From Streptomyces sp. NBC_01198 (lineage in GTDB: Bacteria; Actinomycetota; Actinomycetes; Streptomycetales; Streptomycetaceae): a DNA stretch of 64,000 nucleotides. Of the stretch, positions 37,034 to 46,154 are shown one piece after another. Both the position numbers and the translations under genes were made by a program. The notes beneath the pieces were generated by a model, which saw only the letters and a list, made by a program, of their open reading frames with translations, made no database searches and was not told the DNA's origin. Position 1 is the stretch's first letter. Each line of letters begins with the position of its first letter. The DNA lies in contig NZ_CP108568.1 in assembly GCF_036010485.1 (NCBI RefSeq), positions 7,176,001-7,240,000 on the forward strand, read 5' to 3'.

Positions 37034-37792
37034 ATGACGACGGACACGTATTCCGGCGGTCTGGATGGAGCGGTGATCGCGGTGGCGGGCGCCGGCGGAC
37101 CGGCAGGCCGGGCGGTACTGCAGCGGCTGGCCAGGGAAGGCGGCCATGTGATCGCCGCGGACGCCGACCCCGAACGGCTCGCCGAGGCGGTGGACGCGGC
37201 CCGCTACGACGCCGGCGGCGCCGACATCACCGGGGAGATCGTCGACCTGCTGGACCTGGAGGCCACCGAGGACTGGGCGGGCCGGATCGAGAAGGACCAC
37301 GGCCGGGTCGACGGCCTGGTCCACCTCGTCGGGGGCTGGCGCGGCTCCGCCTCCTTCCCCGAGACCGAGCTCGCCGACTGGGACGTGCTGCACAAGCTGC
37401 TGATCCAGACGGTGCAGCACACCTCGCTCGCCTTCCACGACGGCCTGATGCGCAGCCCGGGCGGGCGCTACGTGCTGATCAGCGCGGCGGGCGCCAGCCG
37501 GCCTACGGCGGGGAACGCGGCCTACGCAGCGGCGAAGGCCGCCGCCGAGGCCTGGACGCTCGCGCTCGGCGACTCGTTCCTCAAGCTCAGCGGCGACGAG
37601 GGCCCCACCGCGGCGGCCACTGTGCTGGTGATCAAGGCGTTGGTGCACGATGGGATGCGGGCCGAGCGCCCGCAGTCCAAATTCGCCGGTTTCACCGATG
37701 TACGCGATCTCGCCGACGCGATCGCGGGCGTCTGGAACCGCACCGCCGACGACCTGAACGGGACCCGCCAGTGGCTGACGCCCCAACCCTGA
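37034..37792 (+). CDS. SDR family oxidoreductase
   Basis: The 252-residue short-chain dehydrogenase has a nucleotide-binding turn VAGAGGPAGRAV, an NAD(P) Asp region AADADPERL, catalytic Ser in VLISAAGAS and the Tyr/Lys pair in NAAYAAAKAA. The substrate cannot be read. The ATG at 37034 is chosen because GAGGAGG lies five bases before; an upstream GTG overlaps the integrase stop. The gene appears complete, so the phage entered just upstream of it, possibly cutting its normal promoter. Its end overlaps the aldolase start. Confidence 0.88.
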   Translation: MTTDTYSGGLDGAVIAVAGAGGPAGRAVLQRLAREGGHVIAADADPERLAEAVDAARYDAGGADITGEIVDLLDLEATEDWAGRIEKDHGRVDGLVHLVGGWRGSASFPETELADWDVLHKLLIQTVQHTSLAFHDGLMRSPGGRYVLISAAGASRPTAGNAAYAAAKAAAEAWTLALGDSFLKLSGDEGPTAAATVLVIKALVHDGMRAERPQSKFAGFTDVRDLADAIAGVWNRTADDLNGTRQWLTPQP

Positions 37793-38901
37793 CCGAACCG
37801 ACCGACAGGACCGATCCCGCGGACCGGGCGGCGTCGCCGACCGACGCAGCCCGGCGGCACGACCCGGCCGCGCGCGGCTTCGCCAGCGACAACTACGCGG
37901 GCGTGCACCCCGAGGTGCTCGCCGCGCTGGCGCTGGCCAACGGCGGGCACCAGGTCGCCTACGGCGGGGACGCGTACACCGCGCACCTGCAGGAGATCTT
38001 CCGGCAGCACTTCGGCCCGACCGCCGAGGTCTTCCCGGTCTTCAACGGCACCGGCGCCAATGTCACGGCGCTGCAGGCCGTGACCGAGCGCTGGGGCGCG
38101 GTGATCTGTGTCGAGTCCGCGCACATCAACGTGGACGAGTGCGGCGCACCCGAGCGGGTCGGCGGGCTGAAGCTGCTGACCGTGCCCACCGCCGACGGCA
38201 AGCTCACCCCCGAGCTGATCGACCGGCAGGCGTACGGCTTCGACGACGAGCACCGGGCGCAGCCGCAGGTCGTCTCGATCACCCAGACCACCGAGCAGGG
38301 CACCTGTTACACGCCCGAGGAGGTCAAGGCGATCTGCGACCACGCCCACCAGCTCGGCATGGCGGTGTACATGGACGGGGCCCGGCTGGCCAACGCGGCG
38401 GCGAGCCTCGGGGTGCCGCTCGCCCGCTTCACCACCGACGCAGGCGTCGACATCCTGTCCTTCGGCGGCACCAAGAACGGCCTGCTGCTCGGCGAGTGCG
38501 TGGTGGTGCTCAACCCGCAGCGAGTGCGCTCCGTGCGGTATCTGCGCAAGCTGTCGATGCAGCTGGCGTCGAAGATGCGGTTCGTGTCGGTGCAGTTCGA
38601 GGCGCTGCTGGCGGGCGACCTGTGGCTGCGCGGCGCCGAGCACGCCAACGCGATGGCCCGCAGGCTCGACGCGGCGGTGCGCGGCATCGACGGGGTGCGT
38701 GTGATGCGGCCCGTGGAGTCCAACGCGGTCTTCGCGCTATTGCCGCGCGAGGTCAGCGAGCGGCTGCAGAAGCGCTTCCGCTTCTACTTCTGGGACGAGT
38801 CGACCGGCGAGGTCCGCTGGATGTGCGCCTTCGACACCACCGAGGACGACGTGGACGGCTTCGCCGCGGCGATCGCCGAGGAGATGGCGTCCGGCGCGTG
38901 A
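37771..38901 (+). CDS. ltaE: Low-specificity L-threonine aldolase
   Basis: This PLP enzyme splits threonine and allo-threonine to glycine and acetaldehyde. The 376 residues have the fold-type I layout: GFASDNYAGVHPEVLAAL, VFNGTGANVTAL, the Asp-containing VYMDGARLANAAA, and the PLP lysine in SFGGTKNGLLLGE. The GTG start lies inside the end of the SDR gene, so both are one unit. An N-terminal extension of about 30 residues is Asp/Thr/Ala-rich. Confidence 0.92.
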   Translation: MADAPTLTEPTDRTDPADRAASPTDAARRHDPAARGFASDNYAGVHPEVLAALALANGGHQVAYGGDAYTAHLQEIFRQHFGPTAEVFPVFNGTGANVTALQAVTERWGAVICVESAHINVDECGAPERVGGLKLLTVPTADGKLTPELIDRQAYGFDDEHRAQPQVVSITQTTEQGTCYTPEEVKAICDHAHQLGMAVYMDGARLANAAASLGVPLARFTTDAGVDILSFGGTKNGLLLGECVVVLNPQRVRSVRYLRKLSMQLASKMRFVSVQFEALLAGDLWLRGAEHANAMARRLDAAVRGIDGVRVMRPVESNAVFALLPREVSERLQKRFRFYFWDESTGEVRWMCAFDTTEDDVDGFAAAIAEEMASGA

Positions 38902-38955
38902 GGTCCGGCGAGCCGACCTCTGAATAAATATACGAAGATCAGTAAATCGATTGAT

Positions 38956-39018
38956 GGAGAGGTCCGGGGTCTCTAGGGTCGGTCCATGGAACCGATTCCG
39001 GAGACCCCGGACCTCTCC
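38956..39018 (+). promoter_or_regulatory. Inverted repeat enclosing the start codon of the transglutaminase gene
   Basis: GAGAGGTCCGGGGTCTC (38957-38973) is perfectly complementary to 39001-39017. The 27-base apex holds the AGGG ribosome site and the ATG (38986) inside a second short palindrome TCGGT/ACCGA. The RNA hairpin would hide translation initiation; as DNA it could be an operator. Confidence 0.7.
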
Positions 39019-39591
39019 GCGTACCTAGCCGCCGGTGATGTGATCGACCACCATGACCCGCAGGTCCTGGAGACCGCCGCGCTGCTGGCCCAAGGCACTC
39101 ACAACCCGCATGAGTACGCGGAGGCGGCCTTCGAGTACGTCCGCGACGCGATCCCGCACTCGTTCGACTCGGGCGATCCGCGGGTCAGCTGGCGCGCGTC
39201 CGACGTGCTGGAGCAGCGCAACGGCATCTGCTACGCCAAGTCGCACGCCCTGACCGCGCTGCTGCGGACCCGCGGCATCCCCGCCGGCCTCTGCTACCAG
39301 CGGCTGACCGAGGACGACGGCTCGGACCCCGCCCTGCACGGCCTGATCGCCCTGCGGCTGCCGGGCACCGACCGCTGGAGCCGGCTGGACGCCCGGGGCA
39401 ACAAACCCGGTGTGGACGCCCGTTTCAGCCTGGCCACCGAGCGGCTGGCCTTCCCGGTGCGCCCGGAGCTGGGGGAACGTGACTACCCGCTGGTCTACGC
39501 GTCCCCGCTGCCGGCCGTGGTGGCCTGCCTGCGGGCCGCACCGGCCAGCACCGCGATCGTGGTGCCCACCGAGGTATCAGACGGTTCCTAG
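38986..39591 (+). CDS. Transglutaminase-like cysteine protease family protein
   Basis: The 201-residue product has a transglutaminase core: Cys in LEQRNGICYAKSHALTALLR, His in DPALHGLIALRLPG and Asp in RLDARGNKPG. Such proteins in bacteria act as amidases or peptidases; the substrate is unknown. Upstream, an AT-rich patch (AATAAATATACG, near 38928) may hold the promoter. Expression may be set by the large inverted repeat around its ATG. It ends converging with the acyltransferase by a four-base overlap. Confidence 0.88.
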   Translation: MEPIPETPDLSAYLAAGDVIDHHDPQVLETAALLAQGTHNPHEYAEAAFEYVRDAIPHSFDSGDPRVSWRASDVLEQRNGICYAKSHALTALLRTRGIPAGLCYQRLTEDDGSDPALHGLIALRLPGTDRWSRLDARGNKPGVDARFSLATERLAFPVRPELGERDYPLVYASPLPAVVACLRAAPASTAIVVPTEVSDGS

Positions 39592-40331
39592 CCGGCCGCC
39601 TGCTGCTCGCGGTCCCGCTCCGCCGCCACCTCGGGCGTCGGGGCGGTGCCGCCCAGGTGGGACGGCAGCCACCACCGGTCGTCGGGGCCCGAGGGGCGCC
39701 CCGGGTAGGCACGCTGCGCGTCCTCCAGCAGCTCCTGCACCCGCATCCGCAGCCGCCGGGTCAGCGCGCCCGCCTTCTCGTCGGGGTGCGGGCGCATCTG
39801 CTCGCCGATCCGCAGCGAGATGGGGAACCGGGTCCGGCCGAGGTTGCGCGGGTGGCCCTTGGTCCACAGCCGCTGGGTGCCCCACAGCGCCATCGGCAGC
39901 AGCGGAACGCCGGCCTCCATCGCCAGCCGGGCGGCGCCCGACTTGAACGACTTGAGGGTGAAGGACTGCGAGATGGTCGCCTCGGGGAAGACGCCGATGA
40001 TCTCGCCGCTGCGCAGTGCCTCCAGCGCGTGCGCGTAGGCGTGCATGCCCTCGGAGCGGTCCACCGGGATGTGCTTCATCGCGCGCATCAGCGGACCCGA
40101 CACCTTGTGCCGGAAGACCGACTCCTTGGCCATGAAGCGCACCAGCCGCTTGGCGGGCAGCGTCGTCAGCCCGCAGAAGATGAAGTCCAGATAGCCGATG
40201 TGATTGCTCACCAGCAGCGCGCCGCCCTCACGGGGCACGTTCTCCGTGCCCCGGATGTCGAACCGCAGGCCCTGCACCTTGAACATGGTGCGGGCAAAGC
40301 CGATCACCGGCGGGTAGACGAGTTCGGCCAT
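39588..40331 (-). CDS. 1-acyl-sn-glycerol-3-phosphate acyltransferase (PlsC-like)
   Basis: Makes phosphatidic acid or a related lipid at the membrane. The 247 residues carry the acyltransferase motifs NHIGYLD (NHxxxxD block), RFMAKESVF, and the FPEATISQS block, plus VPLLPMALWG. The C-terminal tail is long and polar (PGRPSGPDDRWWLPSHLGG). It stands alone on the minus strand between converging and diverging neighbours. Confidence 0.9.
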   Translation of the reverse strand: MAELVYPPVIGFARTMFKVQGLRFDIRGTENVPREGGALLVSNHIGYLDFIFCGLTTLPAKRLVRFMAKESVFRHKVSGPLMRAMKHIPVDRSEGMHAYAHALEALRSGEIIGVFPEATISQSFTLKSFKSGAARLAMEAGVPLLPMALWGTQRLWTKGHPRNLGRTRFPISLRIGEQMRPHPDEKAGALTRRLRMRVQELLEDAQRAYPGRPSGPDDRWWLPSHLGGTAPTPEVAAERDREQQAAG

Positions 40332-40525
40332 GTCAGGGCACCTGCTCTCTCCGGGGCGGCGCTCCCGGTGGAAGTTACGCGCCCGTAGGTTGTCCGGCCG
40401 CTGAGCGATGGTGCCCTGGCAGCGGGCCCGCTGTCACCCCGGGCGACCCTGCCACGGGGAGATTCTTCTCACGTCATGCCGATGTCACCCTCGCGCCGGT
40501 TCCACGTCGGAGGCCGGCCTTCCGC

Positions 40526-40933
40526 TCAGCCGAGCGTACGCCTCAGGGCCAGGTACATCTCGCAGCCCAGGCAGTAGGCGAAGGCCGCGTTCAGGAAGGC
40601 CGCCGCCAGGGCGCAGCCGGCGGCGGCCATACCCAGCCACCGCGGCCCCGCCAGATAGCCCACCACCCCGATGACGGCGAAGACCAGGCCCACGGCCTGC
40701 GCGAACCGCGGCGGAGCCGGATCCTCGGTGGCCGGCGGCGGGCCGATCCTCGGCCGTACCACGGCGCGGAAGAGCCACCCGTACGGCGAGCGCTGCACGC
40801 CGGCCGCCGCGCCCACCGCGAACAGCGCCGCCTGCACCGCGAGCAGCGGACCGCTGCCGGTGATCAGGACCGCCGCGAGCACCGCGGTGGTCAGGGCCGC
40901 GCCGAACCGGGGGCCGCGTACGTCGATCTCCAT
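40526..40933 (-). CDS. DUF4395 membrane protein
   Basis: The 135-residue product has four hydrophobic segments and the CLGC pair in AYCLGCEMYL near the end, the mark of DUF4395. It is divergent from a membrane thioredoxin; in actinobacteria the two families often pair, suggesting a thiol relay partner. The ATG at 40933 is the first start after the promoter region. Confidence 0.85.
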   Translation of the reverse strand: MEIDVRGPRFGAALTTAVLAAVLITGSGPLLAVQAALFAVGAAAGVQRSPYGWLFRAVVRPRIGPPPATEDPAPPRFAQAVGLVFAVIGVVGYLAGPRWLGMAAAGCALAAAFLNAAFAYCLGCEMYLALRRTLG

Positions 40934-41065
40934 GACGGGAATGATGACGCACCGGCGCGCGACCGGGTCCGCGGGAATCATTGCGTTCGTATGAACGCTG
41001 ACGTGCGGGAATACAGCGCCCCTCGGCGGGTGGACAATGCGGTGCGGCAGCGGAGGAGGGCGGCG

Positions 41066-41479
41066 ATGACGGGTCTGGTGGTCTGCCTCGCCGTGCTCGC
41101 GGCGGCGAGCGTCTTCGGCGTGCTCCACCGGCGGCGCGACGGGAGGATCAGGGTGGGTGCCAGGGCCGGCGAAGAGCGGCTGACGGCGGCCGATCTCGGC
41201 GAACCGCTGGGGGAGCGGGCGACGCTGGTGCAGTTCTCCAGCGCCTTCTGCGCGCCCTGCCGGGCCACCAAGCGGGTGCTCGCCGAGGTCTCGGGGATGG
41301 TCGAGGGGGTGCGCCACGTGGAGATCGACGCCGAGGCGCAACTCGACCTGGTCCGGCGGCTGCACATCCTCAAGACCCCCACCGTGCTGGTCCTGGACGC
41401 GGGCGGCTCGGTGGTCCGCAGGGCGTCAGGACAGCCCCGGCGCGCCGACGTGATCGCCGCCCTGGGCGCCGCGGTCTGA
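41066..41479 (+). CDS. Membrane-anchored thioredoxin-like protein
   Basis: The ATG at 41066 has GGAGGAGG six bases upstream; a start at 40991 is open but weaker. One membrane segment (GLVVCLAVLAAASVFGVL) is followed by a thioredoxin domain with active site FCAPCRATK and the cis-proline in LKTPTVLVLD. The 137-residue product likely reduces or oxidises envelope disulfides together with the DUF4395 partner. Confidence 0.88.
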   Translation: MTGLVVCLAVLAAASVFGVLHRRRDGRIRVGARAGEERLTAADLGEPLGERATLVQFSSAFCAPCRATKRVLAEVSGMVEGVRHVEIDAEAQLDLVRRLHILKTPTVLVLDAGGSVVRRASGQPRRADVIAALGAAV

Positions 41480-41533
41480 CGGCGCGGCCGGCGGCGCCGG
41501 CACGGGCGTAGGACAGGTCACAGCGCGGGAACC

Positions 41534-41562
41534 TTGCCAACCGGCCGCACGGTCTGTGTACT
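41534..41562 (+). promoter_or_regulatory. Possible etfB promoter
   Basis: TTGCCA (41534-41539), 17 bases, TGTACT (41557-41562), with an AT-rich GTAATATATC just downstream, about 160 bases before the etfB start. Confidence 0.35.
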
Positions 41563-41723
41563 GACGAGTAATATATCTGCCGGGGTACTCGCCGCGACGC
41601 GTGCTGCGTTCCGGCGGGGAGCCGCGGCCGCAGGCGCCTATGCTGCCAATTCCGGGGCACTTGCCAGGGCGCTGCCGGTGCAGTTGACGAAGACGTGCAG
41701 GACGAAGCAGTAGGAGAGCAGGC

Positions 41724-42509
41724 GTGAGCTTGAGGATCGTAGTCGCTGTGAAGTACGTGCCCGACGCCACCGGCGACCGTCACTTCGCCGATGACCTGAC
41801 CACCGACCGCGACGCGGTCGACGGCCTGCTGTCGGAGCTGGACGAATACGCCGTCGAGCAGGCGCTGCAGATTGCCGACGCCGCCGACGAGGCGGAGATC
41901 ACCGTGCTGACGGTCGGTCCCGCGGACGCCAAGGACGCGCTGCGCAAGGCGCTGTCCATGGGGGCGGACAAGGCGATCCACGTCGAGGACGACGCGCTGC
42001 ACGGCACCGACGTCTTCGGTACGTCGCTGGTGCTGGCCAAGGCCATCGAGCGCGCGGGGTACGACATGGTCGTCACCGGCATGGCCTCCACCGACGGCAC
42101 GGCCGGTGTGGTGCCCGCGCTGATCGCTGAGCGGCTGGGCATCCCGCAGGTCACGCTGCTGTCCGAGGTCGCGGTGGCCGACGGCAAGGTCACCGGGCGG
42201 CGCGACGGCGACGCGGCCAGCGAGCAGCTGGAGGCGTCACTGCCCGCGCTGGTGTCGGTCACCGACCAGTCGGGCGAGGCCCGCTACCCGTCCTTCAAGG
42301 GCATCATGGCCGCCAAGAAGAAGCCGGTGGAGGCCCTCGGCCTGTCCGACCTGGGCATCGAGGAGGACCAGGTGGGCCTCGGCGGCGCCTGGACCGCCGT
42401 GCAGGAGGCCACCGCGCGCCCGCCGCGTACCGCAGGACAGATCGTCAAGGACGAGGGCGAGGGCGGCAAGCAGCTCGCTGCCTTCCTCGCGGAGCAGAAG
42501 TTCATCTGA
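41724..42509 (+). CDS. etfB: Electron transfer flavoprotein, beta subunit
   Basis: With EtfA it carries electrons from acyl-CoA dehydrogenases to the quinone pool. The 261 residues have the family start LRIVVAVKYVPDATGD, AVEQALQI, VTGMASTDGTAGVVPALIAERLG and the SFKGIMAAKKKPVE signature. GTG start with AGGAGA nine bases upstream. Followed by etfA after 90 bases. Confidence 0.95.
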   Translation: MSLRIVVAVKYVPDATGDRHFADDLTTDRDAVDGLLSELDEYAVEQALQIADAADEAEITVLTVGPADAKDALRKALSMGADKAIHVEDDALHGTDVFGTSLVLAKAIERAGYDMVVTGMASTDGTAGVVPALIAERLGIPQVTLLSEVAVADGKVTGRRDGDAASEQLEASLPALVSVTDQSGEARYPSFKGIMAAKKKPVEALGLSDLGIEEDQVGLGGAWTAVQEATARPPRTAGQIVKDEGEGGKQLAAFLAEQKFI

Positions 42510-42599
42510 TGAACGGCCCAGCCCGGCGCCGCGCGCCAGGGCCGGGCAGCGACCGCAGGCCCGCCCCCGCCCCTCACTTTCCGCAGGAGAACGATTCCC

Positions 42600-43562
42600 A
42601 TGGCTGAAGTCCTCGTCCTCGTCGACCACGTGGACGGTGCCGTCCGCAAGCCGACCCTCGAACTGCTGACCCTGGCCCGCCGGATCGGCGACCCGGTCGC
42701 CGTCCACCTCGGCCCCGGCGCCGACGCGGCCGCCGCGGTGCTCGCCGAGCACGGCGCGCTCAGGGTGCTCACCGCCGACGCGCCCGAGTTCACCGACTAC
42801 CTGGTGGTGCCCAAGGTGGACGCGCTGCAGGCCGCGGCCGCCGCCGTGTCGCCCGCCGCCGTCCTGGTGGCGTCCTCCGCCGAGGGCAAGGAGGTCGCGG
42901 CCCGCCTCGCGCTGCGCCTCGGCTCCGGCCTCATCACCGACGCCACCGACGTGGTGGCCGGCGACGATGGGCCGGTCGCCACCCAGTCGGCCTTCGCGGC
43001 CGCCTTCACCACGAAGTCCCGGGTCAGCCGCGGCGTCCCGGTGATCACCGTCAAGCCGAACTCCGCGCCGGTCGAACCGGCCCCCGCGGCCGGCACCGTG
43101 GAGCCGCTCGCGGTCACCTTCGGCGAGCTGGCCACCGGCACCAAGGTCGTCGCCCGCACCCCGCGCCAGTCGACGGGACGCCCCGAGCTGACCGAGGCCG
43201 CGATCGTGGTCTCCGGCGGCCGCGGGGTCAACGGCGCCGAGAACTTCTCGGTCATCGAGGAGCTCGCCGACTCCCTCGGCGCGGCCGTCGGCGCCTCCCG
43301 CGCCGCGGTGGACGCCGGCTGGTACCCGCACACCAACCAGGTCGGCCAGACCGGCAAGTCCGTCTCGCCGCAGCTCTACATCGCCAACGGCATCTCCGGC
43401 GCGATCCAGCACCGGGCCGGTATGCAGACCTCCAAGACCATCGTGGCGGTCAACAAGGACGCAGAGGCGCCGATCTTCGACCTGGTCGACTACGGCGTGG
43501 TCGGCGACCTCTTCCAGGTCGTCCCGCAGCTCACCGAGGAGGTCAAGGCCCGCAAGGGCTGA
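42600..43562 (+). CDS. etfA: Electron transfer flavoprotein, alpha subunit
   Basis: The 320-residue FAD-binding partner of EtfB. C-terminal FAD motif block: [49 protein letters not shown] and [24 protein letters not shown] lies before the ATG. A strong hairpin follows the gene. Confidence 0.95.
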   Translation: MAEVLVLVDHVDGAVRKPTLELLTLARRIGDPVAVHLGPGADAAAAVLAEHGALRVLTADAPEFTDYLVVPKVDALQAAAAAVSPAAVLVASSAEGKEVAARLALRLGSGLITDATDVVAGDDGPVATQSAFAAAFTTKSRVSRGVPVITVKPNSAPVEPAPAAGTVEPLAVTFGELATGTKVVARTPRQSTGRPELTEAAIVVSGGRGVNGAENFSVIEELADSLGAAVGASRAAVDAGWYPHTNQVGQTGKSVSPQLYIANGISGAIQHRAGMQTSKTIVAVNKDAEAPIFDLVDYGVVGDLFQVVPQLTEEVKARKG

Positions 43563-43585
43563 CCTCCCCCGCAGCGCCGCCGCCC

Positions 43586-43614
43586 GGCCCCCGTACGCCC
43601 CGCGTACGGGGGCC
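43586..43614. terminator. Terminator after etfA
   Basis: The perfect stem GGCCCCCGTAC / GTACGGGGGCC; no T-run, as is common in streptomycetes. Confidence 0.8.
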
Positions 43615-43635
43615 GCGGCATGCGCCCTGCGGGTG

Positions 43636-43686
43636 TTGACCCGACGGAAGGCCCCGGGCTAGCGTCACTTCAACGATTTGTTGAAG
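43636..43686 (+). promoter_or_regulatory. Promoter and palindromic operator of the CitE-like gene
   Basis: TTGACC (43636-43641), 18 bases, TAGCGT (43660-43665). The palindrome CTTCAACGATTTGTTGAAG (43668-43686) covers the expected start point, ideal for a repressor. Confidence 0.65.
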
Positions 43687-43702
43687 CCTGGGAGGGTGGC
43701 CC

Positions 43703-44965
43703 ATGCGGCAGCCGGCCGGTACGACACTCGCGGACTCCTACGTCGCCGGGATCGGCGCGTCGCTGGCCGCCACGGACGCCGAACTCGCCCGCCGCTACCC
43801 CGGCGACCCCGGTACCCGGCAGCCGGTGCACACCGTCTACGTGCCCGCCGACGCCTTCACCGCTCGGACCGTGCGGGAGTGGGGCGACCGGGCGCTGGCG
43901 GCCCTCGACGAGCACGCCCCGGACGCCGGGACGCTCGCCGGGGTGCTCGGGCTGCCCGGGCCGCTGGCCCGCGAGGTCCACGACCGGGTGCGCGAGAAGC
44001 TGCGCCGCGAACCGGTGGAGGACCTGCGGATCGACTTCGAGGACGGTTACGGCGCCAGGCCCGACGCCGAGGAGGACGCCGCCGCGCTGGCCGCCGCGCG
44101 CACCGTCACCGAGACGACCGCGGACGGCGCCGCGCCGCCGTGGATCGGCATCCGCATGAAGTGCATGGAGGCGGCCGTGCGCGAGCGCGGCATCCGCACC
44201 CTCGACCTCTTCCTCACCGCCCTGCTCGACGGCGGCGGACTCCCCGACGGGCTGGTGCTCACGCTGCCCAAGGCGACCTTCCCCGCGCAGGTCGCCGCCA
44301 TGGCCGCGCTGTGCGGGCAGTTCGAGCAGGCCGCGGGACTGCCCGAGGGCAGGATCGGCTTCGAGATCCAGATCGAGACCACCCAGGCGATCCTCGGCCC
44401 GGACGGCACCGCCACCGTGCCCCGGCTCATCGACGCGGCGGCCGGCCGGGCCACCGCGCTGCACTACGGCACCTTCGACTACAGCGCCGCCTGCGGGGTC
44501 AGCGCCGCCCACCAGGCCCCCGACCACCCGGCCGCCGACCACGCCAAGGCCGTGATGCAGGTGGCCGCGGCCGGCACCGGAGTACGCCTCTCGGACGGTT
44601 CCACCAACGTGCTCCCGGTCGGCCACACCCCGGCGGTGCACGCCGCCTGGCGGCTGCACCACGGGCTCGTACGGCGCTCGCTGGCCCGCGCGTACTACCA
44701 GGGCTGGGACATGCACCCCGCGCAGCTGCCGACCCGTTACGCGGCCGTCTACGCCTTCTACCGCGAGGGTCTGGACGCGGCGGCCGGTCGGCTGGCCGAC
44801 TACGTCGCCGGGACCGCGGGCGCGGTCCTCGACGAGCCGGCCACGGCCCGCGCGCTCAGCGGGTACCTGCTGCGCGGCCTGGACTGCGGCGCCGTGGACC
44901 CGTCCGAGGTCGCCGACCGCACCGGGCTGACCCGTGCCGAACTCGACGCGCTGTCCGGCCGCTGA
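43703..44965 (+). CDS. HpcH/CitE-type aldolase-lyase family protein (DUF6986-like)
   Basis: The 420-residue TIM-barrel protein has the acidic metal-binding residues in DLRIDFEDGYG and FEIQIETTQAILG, and RMKCMEAAV and THFDYS-like YGTFDYSAACG segments, as in citrate-lyase beta and HpcH aldolases. The reaction is probably C-C bond cleavage or formation of an oxo-acid; substrate unknown. GGGAGGG precedes the ATG. It has its own operator and is followed by a terminator and a converging LacI gene. Confidence 0.82.
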   Translation: MRQPAGTTLADSYVAGIGASLAATDAELARRYPGDPGTRQPVHTVYVPADAFTARTVREWGDRALAALDEHAPDAGTLAGVLGLPGPLAREVHDRVREKLRREPVEDLRIDFEDGYGARPDAEEDAAALAAARTVTETTADGAAPPWIGIRMKCMEAAVRERGIRTLDLFLTALLDGGGLPDGLVLTLPKATFPAQVAAMAALCGQFEQAAGLPEGRIGFEIQIETTQAILGPDGTATVPRLIDAAAGRATALHYGTFDYSAACGVSAAHQAPDHPAADHAKAVMQVAAAGTGVRLSDGSTNVLPVGHTPAVHAAWRLHHGLVRRSLARAYYQGWDMHPAQLPTRYAAVYAFYREGLDAAAGRLADYVAGTAGAVLDEPATARALSGYLLRGLDCGAVDPSEVADRTGLTRAELDALSGR

Positions 44966-44976
44966 CGCCGCCGGGT

Positions 44977-45002
44977 CCGGGCAGGCCTTCCGGTCTGCCC
45001 GG
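44977..45002. terminator. Bidirectional terminator
   Basis: The stem CCGGGCAG / CTGCCCGG lies between two converging genes. Confidence 0.7.
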
Positions 45003-45011
45003 TCCGCCAGG

Positions 45012-46037
45012 TCAGGCGGGTGGCGGGATCTCGCCCGAGCCGCGCGGGATCAGCCGGGCCGGCAGCTCGATCCGGCTGGGCTCCTCCGAGGTGGCGCCGT
45101 CCAACCGGCGGAAGAGCAGCTGCGCGGCGTTGCGGCCGAGGCCCGGGGCGTCCTGGGCCACGACGGTGACCGGCGGGTCGAGCAGGTCGGCGAGCTCGAA
45201 GTCGTCGAATCCGACCAGCGCCACCGGCTGCGGGCGGCCGGACAGCACGCGGACCGCGGTGACGGTGACCCGGTTGTTGCCCGCGAAGAGCGCGGTGACC
45301 GGCTCGGGCCCGGTGAGCATGGTGGCCAGCGCCGCCCTGACCCGCTCGGGCGTGGTGGGGCCCATCGCGTACCAGTCGGGGCGTACCGGCAGCCCCGCGT
45401 CGGCCATCGCCTCGCGGTAGCCGCGCAGCCGCTCGGCGGCGGTGTGGATGCCGGGCTGGTCGCCGATGAAGCCGATCCTGCGGTGGCCGTGCGCGATCAG
45501 GTGGGCGACGCCGGTGCGGGTGCCGCCCGCGTTGTCGGTGAGGACGACGTCCGCGTCGATCCGCCCCGCGGGCCGGTCCACGAACACCGTGGCCACCCCC
45601 GCGTCTATCTCCGGGGTCAGATAGCGGTGGTCGTCACCGGCGGGCACCACCACCAGGCCGTCGACCCGGCGGGCGCAGAAGGCCAGCACCAGCTCCTGCT
45701 CCCGGCGCGGGTTCTCGGTGCTGGAACCGGTGAACAGCAGCGCTCCGTGGGCCCGGGCCACGTCCTCCACGGCGCGGCTCAGCGACCCGTAGAAGGGGTC
45801 CGCGAGGTCTTCGAGCACCAGCCCGACGCTCGCGGTCCTGCGGGTGCGCAGCAGCCGCGCGCTGTCGTTGCGCCGGAAGCCCAGGGCGTCGATGGCGGAC
45901 TGAACGCGGGCCACGGTGTCGGGCGTCACGCCCGGCTCCTCGTTCACCACCCGGGAGACCGTCTTGAGTCCGACGCCCGCCCGGGCGGCGACATCCTTCA
46001 TGGTGGGCCGGGGAACACGTCCAGGAGTATGGGTCAC
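45012..46037 (-). CDS. LacI family transcriptional regulator
   Basis: 341 residues. N-terminal HTH TMKDVAARAGVGLKTVSRVVN with hinge helix SARLLRTRRT, then a periplasmic-binding-like sugar domain (GLVLEDLADPFYG, GLVVVPAG, VFVDRPAG, VALVGFDDFELADLL). GTG start. Divergent from a ROK kinase with one operator in the 120-base gap, so it likely controls both. Confidence 0.92.
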   Translation of the reverse strand: MTHTPGRVPRPTMKDVAARAGVGLKTVSRVVNEEPGVTPDTVARVQSAIDALGFRRNDSARLLRTRRTASVGLVLEDLADPFYGSLSRAVEDVARAHGALLFTGSSTENPRREQELVLAFCARRVDGLVVVPAGDDHRYLTPEIDAGVATVFVDRPAGRIDADVVLTDNAGGTRTGVAHLIAHGHRRIGFIGDQPGIHTAAERLRGYREAMADAGLPVRPDWYAMGPTTPERVRAALATMLTGPEPVTALFAGNNRVTVTAVRVLSGRPQPVALVGFDDFELADLLDPPVTVVAQDAPGLGRNAAQLLFRRLDGATSEEPSRIELPARLIPRGSGEIPPPA

Positions 46038-46066
46038 GGTCGTAGTATTCCCTGCGGCAAGAGATG

Positions 46067-46078
46067 GACAACGTTGTC
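46067..46078. promoter_or_regulatory. LacI-type operator
   Basis: The perfect palindrome GACAACGTTGTC with a central CG, the usual shape of LacI-family sites, lies between the divergent regulator and kinase. Confidence 0.75.
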
Positions 46079-46154
46079 ACGGTCAGGCGAGACTACCCTC
46101 GGGGCCGCCGTCGCGGAACCCGGGCGACACAACGACGAAGGAGACCCCCGAACG

